Shown one piece after another: positions 27,371-36,558 of a DNA stretch of 64,000 bases (position 1 is its first letter; every line of letters starts with the position of its first letter). A program made the translations under genes and the position numbers. The notes beneath the pieces were generated by a model. That model was not told the DNA's origin. It saw only the letters and a list, made by a program, of their open reading frames with translations, and made no database searches. The DNA comes from Acrocarpospora phusangensis (GTDB lineage: Bacteria > Actinomycetota > Actinomycetes > Streptosporangiales > Streptosporangiaceae). The stretch spans positions 1 to 64,000 of the forward strand of contig NZ_BOOA01000015.1 of NCBI RefSeq assembly GCF_016862995.1. The letters are read 5' to 3'.

Positions 27371-27656
27371 TTGGCGCCGACGCGGCGAGCAGCATCACCT
27401 GCGTTAACGGCGCCGGATGACGGCGAGGACTCGGCTGTCCAGTTCGTTCTGATGGGTGTTCATCGGGATGGACCGGCCGTTCTTGGCGCCGGTGCGGCGG
27501 GGAGCGTCGCCTGCGTTAACGGCGCCGGATGATGGCGAGGACTCGGCTGTCCAGCTCGTTCTGATGGGTGTTCATCGGGATGGACCGGCCGCTCTTGGCG
27601 CCGGTGCGGTGGGGAGTGTCGCCTGCGTTAACGGCGCCGGATGACGGCGAGGACTT
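27371..27656 (+). repeat. Three-copy tandem of a ~112-bp dispersed intergenic repeat
   Basis: The 466-bp gap between two convergent genes (27218-27683) holds no gene. The core CCTGCGTTAACGGCGCCGG occurs at 27398, 27511 and 27622, giving periods of 113 and 111 bp. Each unit also holds GATGGACCGGCCG followed by TCTTGGCGCCG. The last unit is partial. A diverged copy lies inverted at about 61707-61779, also between convergent genes. The element has no plausible coding function. Its hairpin-forming GC motifs may end transcription from both sides. Confidence 0.85.
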
Positions 27657-27683
27657 GGCGGCTGGCCCATCCGGATACAGCGA

Positions 27684-29219
27684 TTAGAGGCGGAAATCGC
27701 GGTCGGGGACGATCTCGGCTACGTCCATCTGGGCTTTCTGGAGGCGGCCGGAGTAGTCCCAGTTCATGGCCTGCCAGCGCGTGAACTGATCGAGCACCCA
27801 CACACCGGACTGACGGCTGCCGTTGCCGGACTTGCCGTTACCCCCGAAGGGCAGATGAGCTTCGGCACCCGAGGTGGAGTTGTTGACGCTGAGCATTCCA
27901 GCGGAGACCGCCTCCCGGAACCGGAACGCGGCGTGCGGATCATTGGTGTAGATCGACGACGAGAGTCCGTACCCGGGCTTGTTGGCGAGTCCGATGGCCT
28001 CGTCCAGAGTCTGGAAGGTCGTCACACCGACGATCGGCCCGAAGGTCTCTTCGAGGAAGATTTGGTCATCGGGGCGTACGCCGTCCACGACGACCGGATG
28101 GTAGTAAAGGCCACCTTCACCGGTGAACTCACCACGAGGACTGCTCTCGCTGATCCTTCCGGTGGCCCCAGTGACCACCCGATGGTGAGGCTGGACCCAC
28201 CCCAGATAGTCCTCGAACCGCTCAGCGAACTTGTGATCGAGCAGCGGCCCGCAGATCACATCCCCAGCCGGATCCCCGATCACCGACCCATGAACGGCGG
28301 CCGTATACCGGGCCACGAACTCATCGTGGATGGACTCGTGCACGATCACCGTACCGAGCGAGGTGCAACGCTGCCCCGCCGTACCGAACCCGGCGAATAG
28401 CGCACCTTCGACGGCGAGATCAAGATCCGCGTCCGGCATGATCACCATGGGATTCTTGCCACCGAGTTCCAGACACGGCGCCTGCAGATGCCGCCCACAC
28501 AGCTCACCGATCTTGCGCCCCACCGCGGAAGACCCGGTGAACCCGACCTTCTGCACCGACCCGGCCCCCAACGCCAGATCCAACCCCGCGAACGTCGCCT
28601 CCCCATCCGCGAACACGATGTTGAGCACCCCATCCGGCAACCCCGCCGCCGCGAACAGCCGATAAAGCGCGTGCGCGGAAGCGGCGGCGTACTCGGCCGG
28701 CTTCCAGACCACCGCGTTCCCGCACAACAGCGCCGGAACGAGATACCACGACGGCACCGCCACCGGGAAGTTCCCCGCCGTGACGATCGCCGCCACCCCC
28801 ACCGGCACCCGGAAGGTGAACAGACTCTTGTCCGGCATCTCCGACGGCACCGTCTGCCCATACAGCCGGCGCCCTTCCCCGAGGAAGAAATCGCAGGTGT
28901 CCACGATCTCCCGCACCTCGCCCAGCGCCTCCGCGTACGGCTTGCCGATCTCCTCGGTCACCAGCCGGGCCAGCGTCTCCGCGTTCTCCTCGACCAGCCG
29001 CCCGATGGACGCGATCACCCGCCCTCGCACCGGCGCGGGCACCTTCGCCCACTCCCGCTGCGCCTCCGCCGCGACCCGGCAGGCCCCCGCGAACGTCTCC
29101 GCGTCCGCGAGCCCCACCTCCGCCACGACCTGCTCCACCCGGGCCGGATTGATCGACCGGTACGACCGGACAGCCTGGCCGTCCTTACCACCGATGACGG
29201 AGACGATGTGGCGGGTCAC
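27684..29219 (-). CDS. Aldehyde dehydrogenase, ALDH7-like
   Basis: A 511-aa NAD(P)-dependent aldehyde dehydrogenase with the general base Glu251 (LELGGKNP) and the nucleophile Cys285 (GTAGQRCTSLG), at the usual 34-residue spacing. The cofactor loop GSSAVGRK is near residue 226 and TFGPIVGV near 390. GQRCT followed by IVHESIHDEF resembles the ALDH7 (aminoadipate-semialdehyde) branch, suggesting lysine or pipecolate catabolism; the substrate remains inference. GTG 29219 has GGAGG 6 nt upstream; the frame runs open to 29276 without a better signal. Confidence 0.9.
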   Translation of the reverse strand: MTRHIVSVIGGKDGQAVRSYRSINPARVEQVVAEVGLADAETFAGACRVAAEAQREWAKVPAPVRGRVIASIGRLVEENAETLARLVTEEIGKPYAEALGEVREIVDTCDFFLGEGRRLYGQTVPSEMPDKSLFTFRVPVGVAAIVTAGNFPVAVPSWYLVPALLCGNAVVWKPAEYAAASAHALYRLFAAAGLPDGVLNIVFADGEATFAGLDLALGAGSVQKVGFTGSSAVGRKIGELCGRHLQAPCLELGGKNPMVIMPDADLDLAVEGALFAGFGTAGQRCTSLGTVIVHESIHDEFVARYTAAVHGSVIGDPAGDVICGPLLDHKFAERFEDYLGWVQPHHRVVTGATGRISESSPRGEFTGEGGLYYHPVVVDGVRPDDQIFLEETFGPIVGVTTFQTLDEAIGLANKPGYGLSSSIYTNDPHAAFRFREAVSAGMLSVNNSTSGAEAHLPFGGNGKSGNGSRQSGVWVLDQFTRWQAMNWDYSGRLQKAQMDVAEIVPDRDFRL

Positions 29220-29272
29220 CGTTGACCTCCAAAATCCTTCGCGAAGGGCCTGTTGCCTACAGATTATTTCCG

Positions 29273-32227
29273 TCATCCCGACGACTGCGCGAGACCTTCC
29301 CGGTACGCGATCGCCGCCGCCTCCGTCCGGGTGGCAGCCCCGAGCTTGGCGAGGATGTTCGACACGTGCACACTGGCGGTCTTCTGCGAGATGAACAGCC
29401 GCTCCCCGATCTCCCGGTTCGACTTGCCCGCCGTGACCAGCGCGAGCACCTCCCGCTCCCGCCCGGTCAGCGAAGCCAGCACGTTCCGTTCATCCGGGGC
29501 GCGCTCATCGCCACCAGCGTCGATCGAGAACCGCGCCCGCCGTCCCAGCTCGGCGAGCACCTGCCCGAGCGGCGCGGCCCGCAACCGCCCGGCGATCTCC
29601 GTGGCGATCGCCCACTCGGCCTGCGCGGCCTCCCGGTCCCCGGTCTCCAAAAGGATCTCGGCCAGCCGCCAGCGAGACCGCGCGTCCTCGTAGCAGAACC
29701 CGAACGAGAATCCCTCGACCGCTGCCCGCCACACCTCCGGCGTCGCCGTGCCGTGCACACGATGCCACTCGGCTTCGGCGCGGGCCGCCCACCCCCGGCC
29801 CTCCGGACCGAGCTCGCCACGTGCTCCGGACATGCCGTTGGCCGCCGCGTATCGCCCCAGGGCGAGGGTGTCGTCGGCGCGCTGCCGCAGAACCCGGAGC
29901 TGCTCCGCGCCGACATGAGGATCCGCGGCCAGCTCGGCCAGCGCCCCCAAGCCGGTCGCGGCGATCCGGATCAGCCCGGCGTCGAACGGCTTGAGCGTGT
30001 CGATCACCGCCTGCGCGTGGGTCCAGGCGGTCGCGGGATCGCCCTGCCACATCGCCTGCTCGGCGGCCAGCCCGCGCGCCATGTAGACCACCAGCTCGTC
30101 CTGCGACCAGAACGGCTCCAGCCAGCGCAGCCGCTCGACGGCGGCGGGCCGCCCCTGCCCGACCTCGACGAACAGCGCGAACGACGACAGAACGGCTTCC
30201 GCGATGGTGCCGACGCGGACGCCGAACCCGTTGGCCAGCGTCTCGGCCGTCGTCCAGTCGCCGTCCACGTAGTGCACGAGATATTGCAGGAACCGCAGGT
30301 CGGTGCCGTAGATGCTCCAGGTGAGGCCGGTCTCGCGTGCGAGTCTGACCCCTTCCTCCGCGGACTTCCCGGCGGCTGCCAGGTTGCCCCGTTCGTACTG
30401 CACTCTGGCGTGGTTGAACCGTGCCCGCAGATTGATGGACAGGTTGGCGGACGTCTGCGCGGCGGCCCCGAACAGCAACTCCTCCGCGCGTTCCGCCGCC
30501 CCGGTGACCTCCTCGATCAACGCCAGTGAGACCAGCGCGGCGGTCTCCGCGTCGACCGCGCCGGTCCGCCGCGCCACCTCCAGCGCCCGGACGGCCGTCG
30601 CGGACGCCTCCTGCGGTCGTTCGTTGATCCACAAGGTGCGCGCGTAGGTCGCCAGCGCCCGGGCCAGCAGCGGGCTCTCCCCTTCGTCGGCGAGCGCCGC
30701 CACGGCGGTGTGGGCCGCCTCCAGCATCCCGGCCGTCTCGTCCGCGTCCGCCTGGTAGTACGCCAGGCGCTCGTTGATCTCGGCCACCAGCTCGGCCGTC
30801 CCCACCAGCTGCCGCAGCCGCTTGAGCTGGGAGATCGCCCGATGATAGTCCCCGCTGTCGGCCGCCGCGGCGGCACTGTCCAAGGTGAGCCTGACCCGGT
30901 CCGTCCCGGTCAGCTGCTCGGCGTCCGGGACGTGCGCCCAGTCCGCCAGCGCCCGGTCGAAGTGCTGGTGCGCCTCTGCGGGCGCCCCCAGTTCGATGGC
31001 CCGCCGCCCGGCCTCGACGGAGGCGGTCAGCGCGCCCCGCAGATCATGCGCCGCCGAATAATGGTGCGCCAGCTCGGCCGCGGAACCGCCACGCTCGGTC
31101 AGCAGCCCCGCGAACGTGAGATGCAGCCGCGTCCGCTCGCCCGGCAGCAGATCGTCGTAAACGGCCTCCTGCAGCAGCGCGTGCCGGAACTCGTAACCGA
31201 TCTGCCGCCCCACCGCCAGCAGCCCCCGCGAAACGATCTCCCGCAGCGCTTCTTCCAGCGGCCCGTCAGCCAGCCCAGCGGCTGCCCGCAGCACCTCGTG
31301 ATCCACTCGCCGGCCCGCCACGGCCGCCACCCTGAGCACCTGCTGCGCCGTGTCCGACAGCCCTTCCACACGCGCCATCAACACGTCCGCCAGCGTGCCC
31401 GGCAGCCGTTCCGACCCGGCCGTGGCGGCGAACAACTCCTCGGCGAAGAACGGATTCCCGCCCGCCCTGCGCACCACCCCGTCGATCGCGTGACTGTCCC
31501 CGGCGCCGAGCCCGGTCAGATGCGTCGCCATCGCCTCGTCCGCGAGCGGCGGCACTTCCACCCCGGTGACCAGCGGCAACCGCTGCAGCTCGGCCAGCAC
31601 CGGCCGCAGCGGATGCCGCCTGTGCAGATCATCCGTCCGGTACGTCCCTACCAGGCACACCCGTTCCCGCTGCAACATCCGGGTCAGGAACACGACCAGG
31701 TCCCGGGTCGACCGGTCGGCCCAGTGCAGATCCTCCAGCACGAACAGCACCGGCCGCTGTTCGGCCACCTCCGACAGCAGGCTCAGCGTGGACCCGAACA
31801 GCCGCTGCTGCGCCAGCGCCCCCGTCGCCGCGTCGGCAGGCCCGGCGTCCGAATCCGGGAGCAGCCGCGTCAGCACCGGCCGCGCCGCCAGCCCCACCGC
31901 CACCGGACCCCCCGGCTCACCCGCGGCCCCCCGCAACGCGTCGGTAAGCGGCAGATACGGCAACGCGTCGCCCAGCTCGGCGCACTGACCCACCAGCACC
32001 ACGAAATCGCGCCGCCTGGCCCGCTCGATCAGCTCCCGGATGAGCCGCGTCTTCCCGATCCCCGCGTCCCCGCCGACCAGCGCGACCCCCGCCAGCCCGC
32101 CGGCGGCCTCGTCGAGCACCCGGACCAGCCGCCCGAGCTCGGCCTTCCGCCCGATCATCCGCTGACCGCTTGATGTCGCACGGGCGCTCTGCGGCTCTTG
32201 GCCGGGTTGCCTGTTTCGCGCCATCAC
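29273..32227 (-). CDS. Large LuxR-family (LAL-type) ATPase regulator
   Basis: A 984-aa transcription factor. An N-terminal AAA_16-type NTPase has Walker A GGDAGIGKTRL near residues 49-59 and Walker B VLFVLEDLHWAD near 150-161. A long TPR-like helical middle follows. The C-terminal LuxR helix-turn-helix is near 918-975 (LTGREREVLALVTAGKSN, then KTASVHVSNILAKLG). The GTG at 32227 directly precedes an ATG at 32224; AATACT 6 nt upstream could be a -10 of a leaderless mRNA. It runs divergent to the SWIM cassette and ends 54 bp from the ALDH start, so it may control either. Confidence 0.9.
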   Translation of the reverse strand: MMARNRQPGQEPQSARATSSGQRMIGRKAELGRLVRVLDEAAGGLAGVALVGGDAGIGKTRLIRELIERARRRDFVVLVGQCAELGDALPYLPLTDALRGAAGEPGGPVAVGLAARPVLTRLLPDSDAGPADAATGALAQQRLFGSTLSLLSEVAEQRPVLFVLEDLHWADRSTRDLVVFLTRMLQRERVCLVGTYRTDDLHRRHPLRPVLAELQRLPLVTGVEVPPLADEAMATHLTGLGAGDSHAIDGVVRRAGGNPFFAEELFAATAGSERLPGTLADVLMARVEGLSDTAQQVLRVAAVAGRRVDHEVLRAAAGLADGPLEEALREIVSRGLLAVGRQIGYEFRHALLQEAVYDDLLPGERTRLHLTFAGLLTERGGSAAELAHHYSAAHDLRGALTASVEAGRRAIELGAPAEAHQHFDRALADWAHVPDAEQLTGTDRVRLTLDSAAAAADSGDYHRAISQLKRLRQLVGTAELVAEINERLAYYQADADETAGMLEAAHTAVAALADEGESPLLARALATYARTLWINERPQEASATAVRALEVARRTGAVDAETAALVSLALIEEVTGAAERAEELLFGAAAQTSANLSINLRARFNHARVQYERGNLAAAGKSAEEGVRLARETGLTWSIYGTDLRFLQYLVHYVDGDWTTAETLANGFGVRVGTIAEAVLSSFALFVEVGQGRPAAVERLRWLEPFWSQDELVVYMARGLAAEQAMWQGDPATAWTHAQAVIDTLKPFDAGLIRIAATGLGALAELAADPHVGAEQLRVLRQRADDTLALGRYAAANGMSGARGELGPEGRGWAARAEAEWHRVHGTATPEVWRAAVEGFSFGFCYEDARSRWRLAEILLETGDREAAQAEWAIATEIAGRLRAAPLGQVLAELGRRARFSIDAGGDERAPDERNVLASLTGREREVLALVTAGKSNREIGERLFISQKTASVHVSNILAKLGAATRTEAAAIAYREGLAQSSG

Positions 32228-32303
32228 GGAGTGAGTATTTCACGCGGGTCCGACAGAACGCGGGCCTGAGCTGGGCGGCATTGAATTGTCGGCGGAGGTG
32301 GAT

Positions 32304-33914
32304 ATGGTGCGGCGCGTGATCGAACGCTGGAGTCGGGATCAGGTGCTGGCGCTCGCGCCGGACGCATCGTCGCAGAAGGCGGCGGCGGGTGTGAGTTCGC
32401 CCGCGAAATGGTCGAGCGCCGGAGTGGCGCGCGAAGCGTTGTGGGGGGAGTGCAAGGGGAGCGGCGCCAAGCCGTACCGGGCGTGTGTGGATCTTCAGGA
32501 GCCCGCGTACCGGTGCAGCTGCCCCAGCAGGAAGTTTCCCTGCAAGCACGCGCTCGGGCTGCTTCTGCTCTGGTCGGCGGACGGGGTGCCCGGCGCCGAG
32601 GAGCCGGCGGACTGGGTCGAGGAATGGCTGGATCAGCGCCGCGAACGTGCCGCCAAGCAGACGGCCAAACTCGCGGAGAAGGTCGCCGCCATCGTGGCGG
32701 AGGAAGCCGCGGGAGGTTCTGACGCGTCTCCTGGCTCTGGGGCTGACGATCGGCGGGCGCGGCAGCGGGAGGAGCGGGTCGACGCCGGCCTCGCCGACCT
32801 GGAGCGCTGGCTGGGCGATCAGATCGCGCACGGCATCGCCAACGCCCGGCAGAGCGCCCTGGCCGACTGGGACGAACTGTCCAAACGCCTCGTCGACGCG
32901 CAGGCCCCAGGCGTCGCCGGTCTCATGACGGGCCTCAGCCGGGTCTTCCGGCACGAGGACTGGCCGGCCCGCCTCCTCTCGGAGTACGCACTGGCCCACC
33001 TGCTCGCGGTCGCCCACCGGCGCTCCGCCGAACTGCCCCGCGAACTCCGGGACACGGTCAGGTCCCGGGTGGGCTTCACCATGCCCAAGGAGAACGTGCT
33101 GGCTCGCCCGCCGGTCCGTGACCACTGGCAGGTCATCGGCACCCGGGACGAGGAACGCGACCGGCTGCTCTCCCGCCGCGTGTGGCTGCACGGCCGCGCC
33201 ACCGGCCGTACCGCGCTGATCCTTTCCTTCGCGCCGCTCGGCCAGCCCTTGGACAGTTCCCTGGTCCTCGGCACGACCGTCGACGCCGATGTCTGCTTCT
33301 ATCCGGGCTCGGCTCCGCTCCGGGCACTCGTCGCCGCCCGCCACTCGGCCGCCGACCCCAGCCCGATGCCCCCTCGTGGCGTACGGGCCGCGTCAGTGCC
33401 CCGACTGATCGCGGACATCCTCACGTGCGACCCCTGGACCGACTCGTGGCCGGTCATCCTGAGCGACGTCGTCCTCGCGAAAGCGGACACTGGCTGGCAC
33501 CTGGCCGACTACGCCCACGGCGATTCCGCCGGTTATGACGGTGCCGGCCGCAACGGCACCGGGCAGGCCGGCCGAGACCATGCCGACCTCGACCATGATC
33601 GTGCTGATCATGCCAGCCCGGGCCATGCCGGCCATGATCGTGATTGTGCCAGCCCAGGCCATGCCGATCGCGACCGTGATCATGCTGATCTTTCTGGCCA
33701 CGACCGTGCTGGCCGTGACAACGCCGATCACGAGCGCGCCGGTAGTGGCGACGAGGAGGGGAATGCGTTGCCGATATTGCCGTCCGTGGGGGATCCATGG
33801 CGGCTGGCCGCCGTGTCCGGTGGGCAGCCGGTGACCGTCGCCGCCGAGTGGACTCCCGATGGTCTCCGCCTCCTGAGTACCTGGGATGAACAAGGACAGG
33901 TGGTGGTGCTGTGA
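32304..33914 (+). CDS. SWIM zinc-finger protein (YehQ-like)
   Basis: A 536-aa protein with the SWIM zinc motif C-x-C-x6-C-x-H at Cys71, Cys73, Cys80 and His82 (CSCPSRKFPCKH), a module for DNA or protein contact. The rest is mostly helical and unassigned. Near residues 415-480 there is a low-complexity insert rich in His, Asp, Ala and Gly made of degenerate repeats, with potential metal-binding character. ATG 32304 has GGAGGTG 5 nt upstream. It overlaps the DUF5691-like gene in GTGA and opens the five-gene cassette to 40539, whose make-up recalls E. coli yehL-yehM-yehP-yehQ. Confidence 0.82.
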   Translation: MVRRVIERWSRDQVLALAPDASSQKAAAGVSSPAKWSSAGVAREALWGECKGSGAKPYRACVDLQEPAYRCSCPSRKFPCKHALGLLLLWSADGVPGAEEPADWVEEWLDQRRERAAKQTAKLAEKVAAIVAEEAAGGSDASPGSGADDRRARQREERVDAGLADLERWLGDQIAHGIANARQSALADWDELSKRLVDAQAPGVAGLMTGLSRVFRHEDWPARLLSEYALAHLLAVAHRRSAELPRELRDTVRSRVGFTMPKENVLARPPVRDHWQVIGTRDEERDRLLSRRVWLHGRATGRTALILSFAPLGQPLDSSLVLGTTVDADVCFYPGSAPLRALVAARHSAADPSPMPPRGVRAASVPRLIADILTCDPWTDSWPVILSDVVLAKADTGWHLADYAHGDSAGYDGAGRNGTGQAGRDHADLDHDRADHASPGHAGHDRDCASPGHADRDRDHADLSGHDRAGRDNADHERAGSGDEEGNALPILPSVGDPWRLAAVSGGQPVTVAAEWTPDGLRLLSTWDEQGQVVVL

Positions 33915-35482
33915 ACGGCCACACGATCGGCGGCGCCGGGTGGGAGCAGCTGGTTTCCGCCGCGTTGATGGGAAGCGACCGGGGTGCCGGTGCGAGCGCG
34001 GCAGGGGTGTTGGAACAGGCAGCTGTGGCGGTGGTGGGGCAACGCGCCGGCCAGACGCCGGTGAAGGCCCAGCCGGTGGCGGCTGCTCCGGCCGAAGTGC
34101 TGCCGCTGGCGCCGTCCAAGGCCGCCGATCGGCTGGCCCGGATGCTGGCGGGGGAGCACCCACGCCTGATCGAAGAGTGGCTGGGGCTGGCGGTGGAGCA
34201 TGGCGTCCGGGTTCCGGCACGGCTCATCCCGCAGTTGCTCGACCTGGGGGCGCGCGATCGGTCCATCCGTGGACACCTCGGTGTGTTGGCCGGCGCTCGG
34301 GGACGGTGGCTGGCTGAACTCAACCCCGCTTGGTCCTACGTGCTCCAGGAATCGTCCGGGGCGAGCCTGCTCGGCCAGAGAGCTCTCGCCCAGACGGCTT
34401 CCGGCCAGGCTTCTTCGGGACAGGGTGCCCTCAGCCAGGGAGATTCCGGCCAAGGGGCTTCTGACCAGGGCGTTCTCGGTCGGAGGGATCTCGGGGAGGG
34501 AACCACTGACCCGGGCGTTCACGATCACAGGCTGCACGGGATTCTCGATCATGGGGTTTGGGAGTTCGGGAGCAGCGGAGATCGCCGTGAGTTCCTGGAG
34601 CGGCTTCGGGCCGTTTCGCCGGGTGATGCCCGGGAACTGCTCGCGGTCGGCTGGGAGAAGGAGCCGCCCGCCGAACGCGCCGCCTTCCTCGCGACCTTCG
34701 CGGACGGCCTCAGCATGGCCGACGAACCGTTCCTCGAAGCCGCGCTCGACGACCGCCGCCGCGAGGTCCGCCGCGCCGCCGCCGACCTGCTGACCCGGCT
34801 GCCGGGTTCCCGGCTCGGCCGGCGCATGGCGGAGCGGGCCGCCCGATCGCTGATCAGGGCGGGAGACACGCTGACCGTCGACCTGCCCGACCAGTGCGAC
34901 AGCGCGATGGAACGGGACGGCATCAGAAGCGAGCTACCCGCCGGCCGGAGCGGCGGCCGCAAGAGCTGGTGGCTCCAGCAGCTGGTGGCGCACACCCCGC
35001 TCGACTTCTGGACCAGGCACTTCGGCCTACCTCCCGAAGAGATCACCCGCCTGAAGATCGCGGACTTCGGACGCGAGATCCTGATGGGCTGGACCAGGGC
35101 GGCGATCCTCCAGCACGACGCCGCCTGGGCCCGGGCCCTGTTCGATCAGGAGCCGCTCACCGACCTGCTGGCCGTCCTGCCCGCCGAGGAGCAGTCGGAG
35201 CGGGCCGCAGAACTCGTCCGCGCCAAGAGCGTCAACGGCCAGCTGATCATGATGCTCGGCGGTGTCGCCGGGCCATGGAGCGGCCCGCTCGCCGCCGCCG
35301 TCCTGGAACGGGTGGTCGAAGTGGCCGCCAGCCAGCCCTGGAACGCCGGCGAACTGGCCAAGCTCGCCGCCGAACGCCTCGACCCGGCCATGCACGACCA
35401 GCTGGGACACCTACCCGAAAACCTGCACGTGCTCCCGAGCACGCTGCGTTTCCGATTCGACTTGACCAAGGAGTTCTCGTGA
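33911..35482 (+). CDS. DUF5691-like protein of the SWIM/MoxR/VWA cassette
   Basis: A 523-aa protein, mostly helical, starting NGHTIGGAGWEQLVSAALMGSDR, which I associate with DUF5691 (partner of SWIM proteins); no catalytic motif is seen. HEAT-like alternation (EAALDDRRREVRRAAADLLTRL) near residues 275-295 suggests a scaffold. Residues about 152-205 are a low-complexity insert rich in G, Q, S and A with short repeats (SGQGAL, SGQGAS). The GTG at 33911 overlaps the SWIM stop, and the stop overlaps the next GTG, so the block is tightly coupled. Confidence 0.7.
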   Translation: MNGHTIGGAGWEQLVSAALMGSDRGAGASAAGVLEQAAVAVVGQRAGQTPVKAQPVAAAPAEVLPLAPSKAADRLARMLAGEHPRLIEEWLGLAVEHGVRVPARLIPQLLDLGARDRSIRGHLGVLAGARGRWLAELNPAWSYVLQESSGASLLGQRALAQTASGQASSGQGALSQGDSGQGASDQGVLGRRDLGEGTTDPGVHDHRLHGILDHGVWEFGSSGDRREFLERLRAVSPGDARELLAVGWEKEPPAERAAFLATFADGLSMADEPFLEAALDDRRREVRRAAADLLTRLPGSRLGRRMAERAARSLIRAGDTLTVDLPDQCDSAMERDGIRSELPAGRSGGRKSWWLQQLVAHTPLDFWTRHFGLPPEEITRLKIADFGREILMGWTRAAILQHDAAWARALFDQEPLTDLLAVLPAEEQSERAAELVRAKSVNGQLIMMLGGVAGPWSGPLAAAVLERVVEVAASQPWNAGELAKLAAERLDPAMHDQLGHLPENLHVLPSTLRFRFDLTKEFS

Positions 35483-36558
35483 CCACGGTATTGCGCCCCC
35501 ACGCGGAAGATCAGTACGCGGACGAGCTGGCGATCCTGGCCAAGTCCGACGACCGCCCCCGCCCGCCCGGCTGGAAGCTGTCGCCCTGGGCGGTGACCAC
35601 GTACCTGCTCGGCGACGACGCGTACCCGGGCGGTCCGATCACGCCGAAGTACATCGGCCCGCGCCGCATCGTCGAGGTGGCCGTCGCCACCCTGGCGACC
35701 GACCGGGCGCTGCTTCTGCTCGGCGTACCCGGGACGGCCAAGACCTGGCTGTCGGAGCATCTCGCCGCCGCCGTGAGCGGTGACTCCACCCTGCTCGTGC
35801 AGGGCACCGCCGGTACTGCCGAAGAGGCCATCCGCTACGGCTGGAACTACGCGCGGCTGCTCGCCGAAGGGCCCTCCCGGGAGGCGCTGACCCCGAGCCC
35901 GGTGATGCGGGCGATGGCGGAAGGGCGGCTGGCGCGGGTCGAGGAGCTGACCCGCATGCCGTCCGACGTGCAGGACGCTCTGATCACCGTCCTGTCCGAG
36001 AAGACGCTGCCGATTCCGGAACTGAACGAAGAGGTCCAGGCGGCCAAGGGCTTCAACGTGATCGCCACCGCCAACGACCGCGACCGGGGCGTGAACGAGC
36101 TGTCCAGCGCGCTGAGACGGCGCTTCAACACGGTGGTCCTGCCGACACCCGCGACCCCCGACGAGGAGGTCGACATCGTCTCCCGCCGGGTCAGCCAGCT
36201 CGGCCGCAGCCTGGAGTTGCCCGACACCCCGGCCGGTCTGGAGGAGATCCGCCGGGTGGTGACCGTCTTCCGCGAGTTGCGGTCCGGGGTGACCAGCGAC
36301 GGCCGTACCAAGGTGAAATCGCCGAGCGGCACGTTGAGCACCGCCGAGGCCATCTCCGTCCTCACCAGCGGCATCGCCCTCGCGGCCCACTTCGGCGACG
36401 GCGTGCTGCGTCCCGCCGACGTCGCGGCCGGCATCGTCGGCGCCGTCATCCAGGACCCGGTGTCCGACCGGGTGGTGTGGCAGGAGTACCTCGAGACCGT
36501 CGTACGGGAACGGAAGGACTGGCGTGACTTCTACCGGGCCTGCCGCGATGCGAGCTGA
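35479..36558 (+). CDS. MoxR-type AAA+ ATPase (YehL-like)
   Basis: A 359-aa AAA+ ATPase. Walker A GVPGTAKT is at residues 82-89. The Walker B region reads LARVEEL, with Glu-Glu in place of the usual Asp-Glu, as I recall for YehL relatives. The sensor-1 region IATANDRDRGVNELSSALRRRFN is near 190-214. MoxR ATPases remodel partners through a VWA-domain adaptor, and one is encoded at 39382. GTG 35479 follows AAGGAG and overlaps the upstream stop. Confidence 0.88.
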   Translation: MTTVLRPHAEDQYADELAILAKSDDRPRPPGWKLSPWAVTTYLLGDDAYPGGPITPKYIGPRRIVEVAVATLATDRALLLLGVPGTAKTWLSEHLAAAVSGDSTLLVQGTAGTAEEAIRYGWNYARLLAEGPSREALTPSPVMRAMAEGRLARVEELTRMPSDVQDALITVLSEKTLPIPELNEEVQAAKGFNVIATANDRDRGVNELSSALRRRFNTVVLPTPATPDEEVDIVSRRVSQLGRSLELPDTPAGLEEIRRVVTVFRELRSGVTSDGRTKVKSPSGTLSTAEAISVLTSGIALAAHFGDGVLRPADVAAGIVGAVIQDPVSDRVVWQEYLETVVRERKDWRDFYRACRDAS

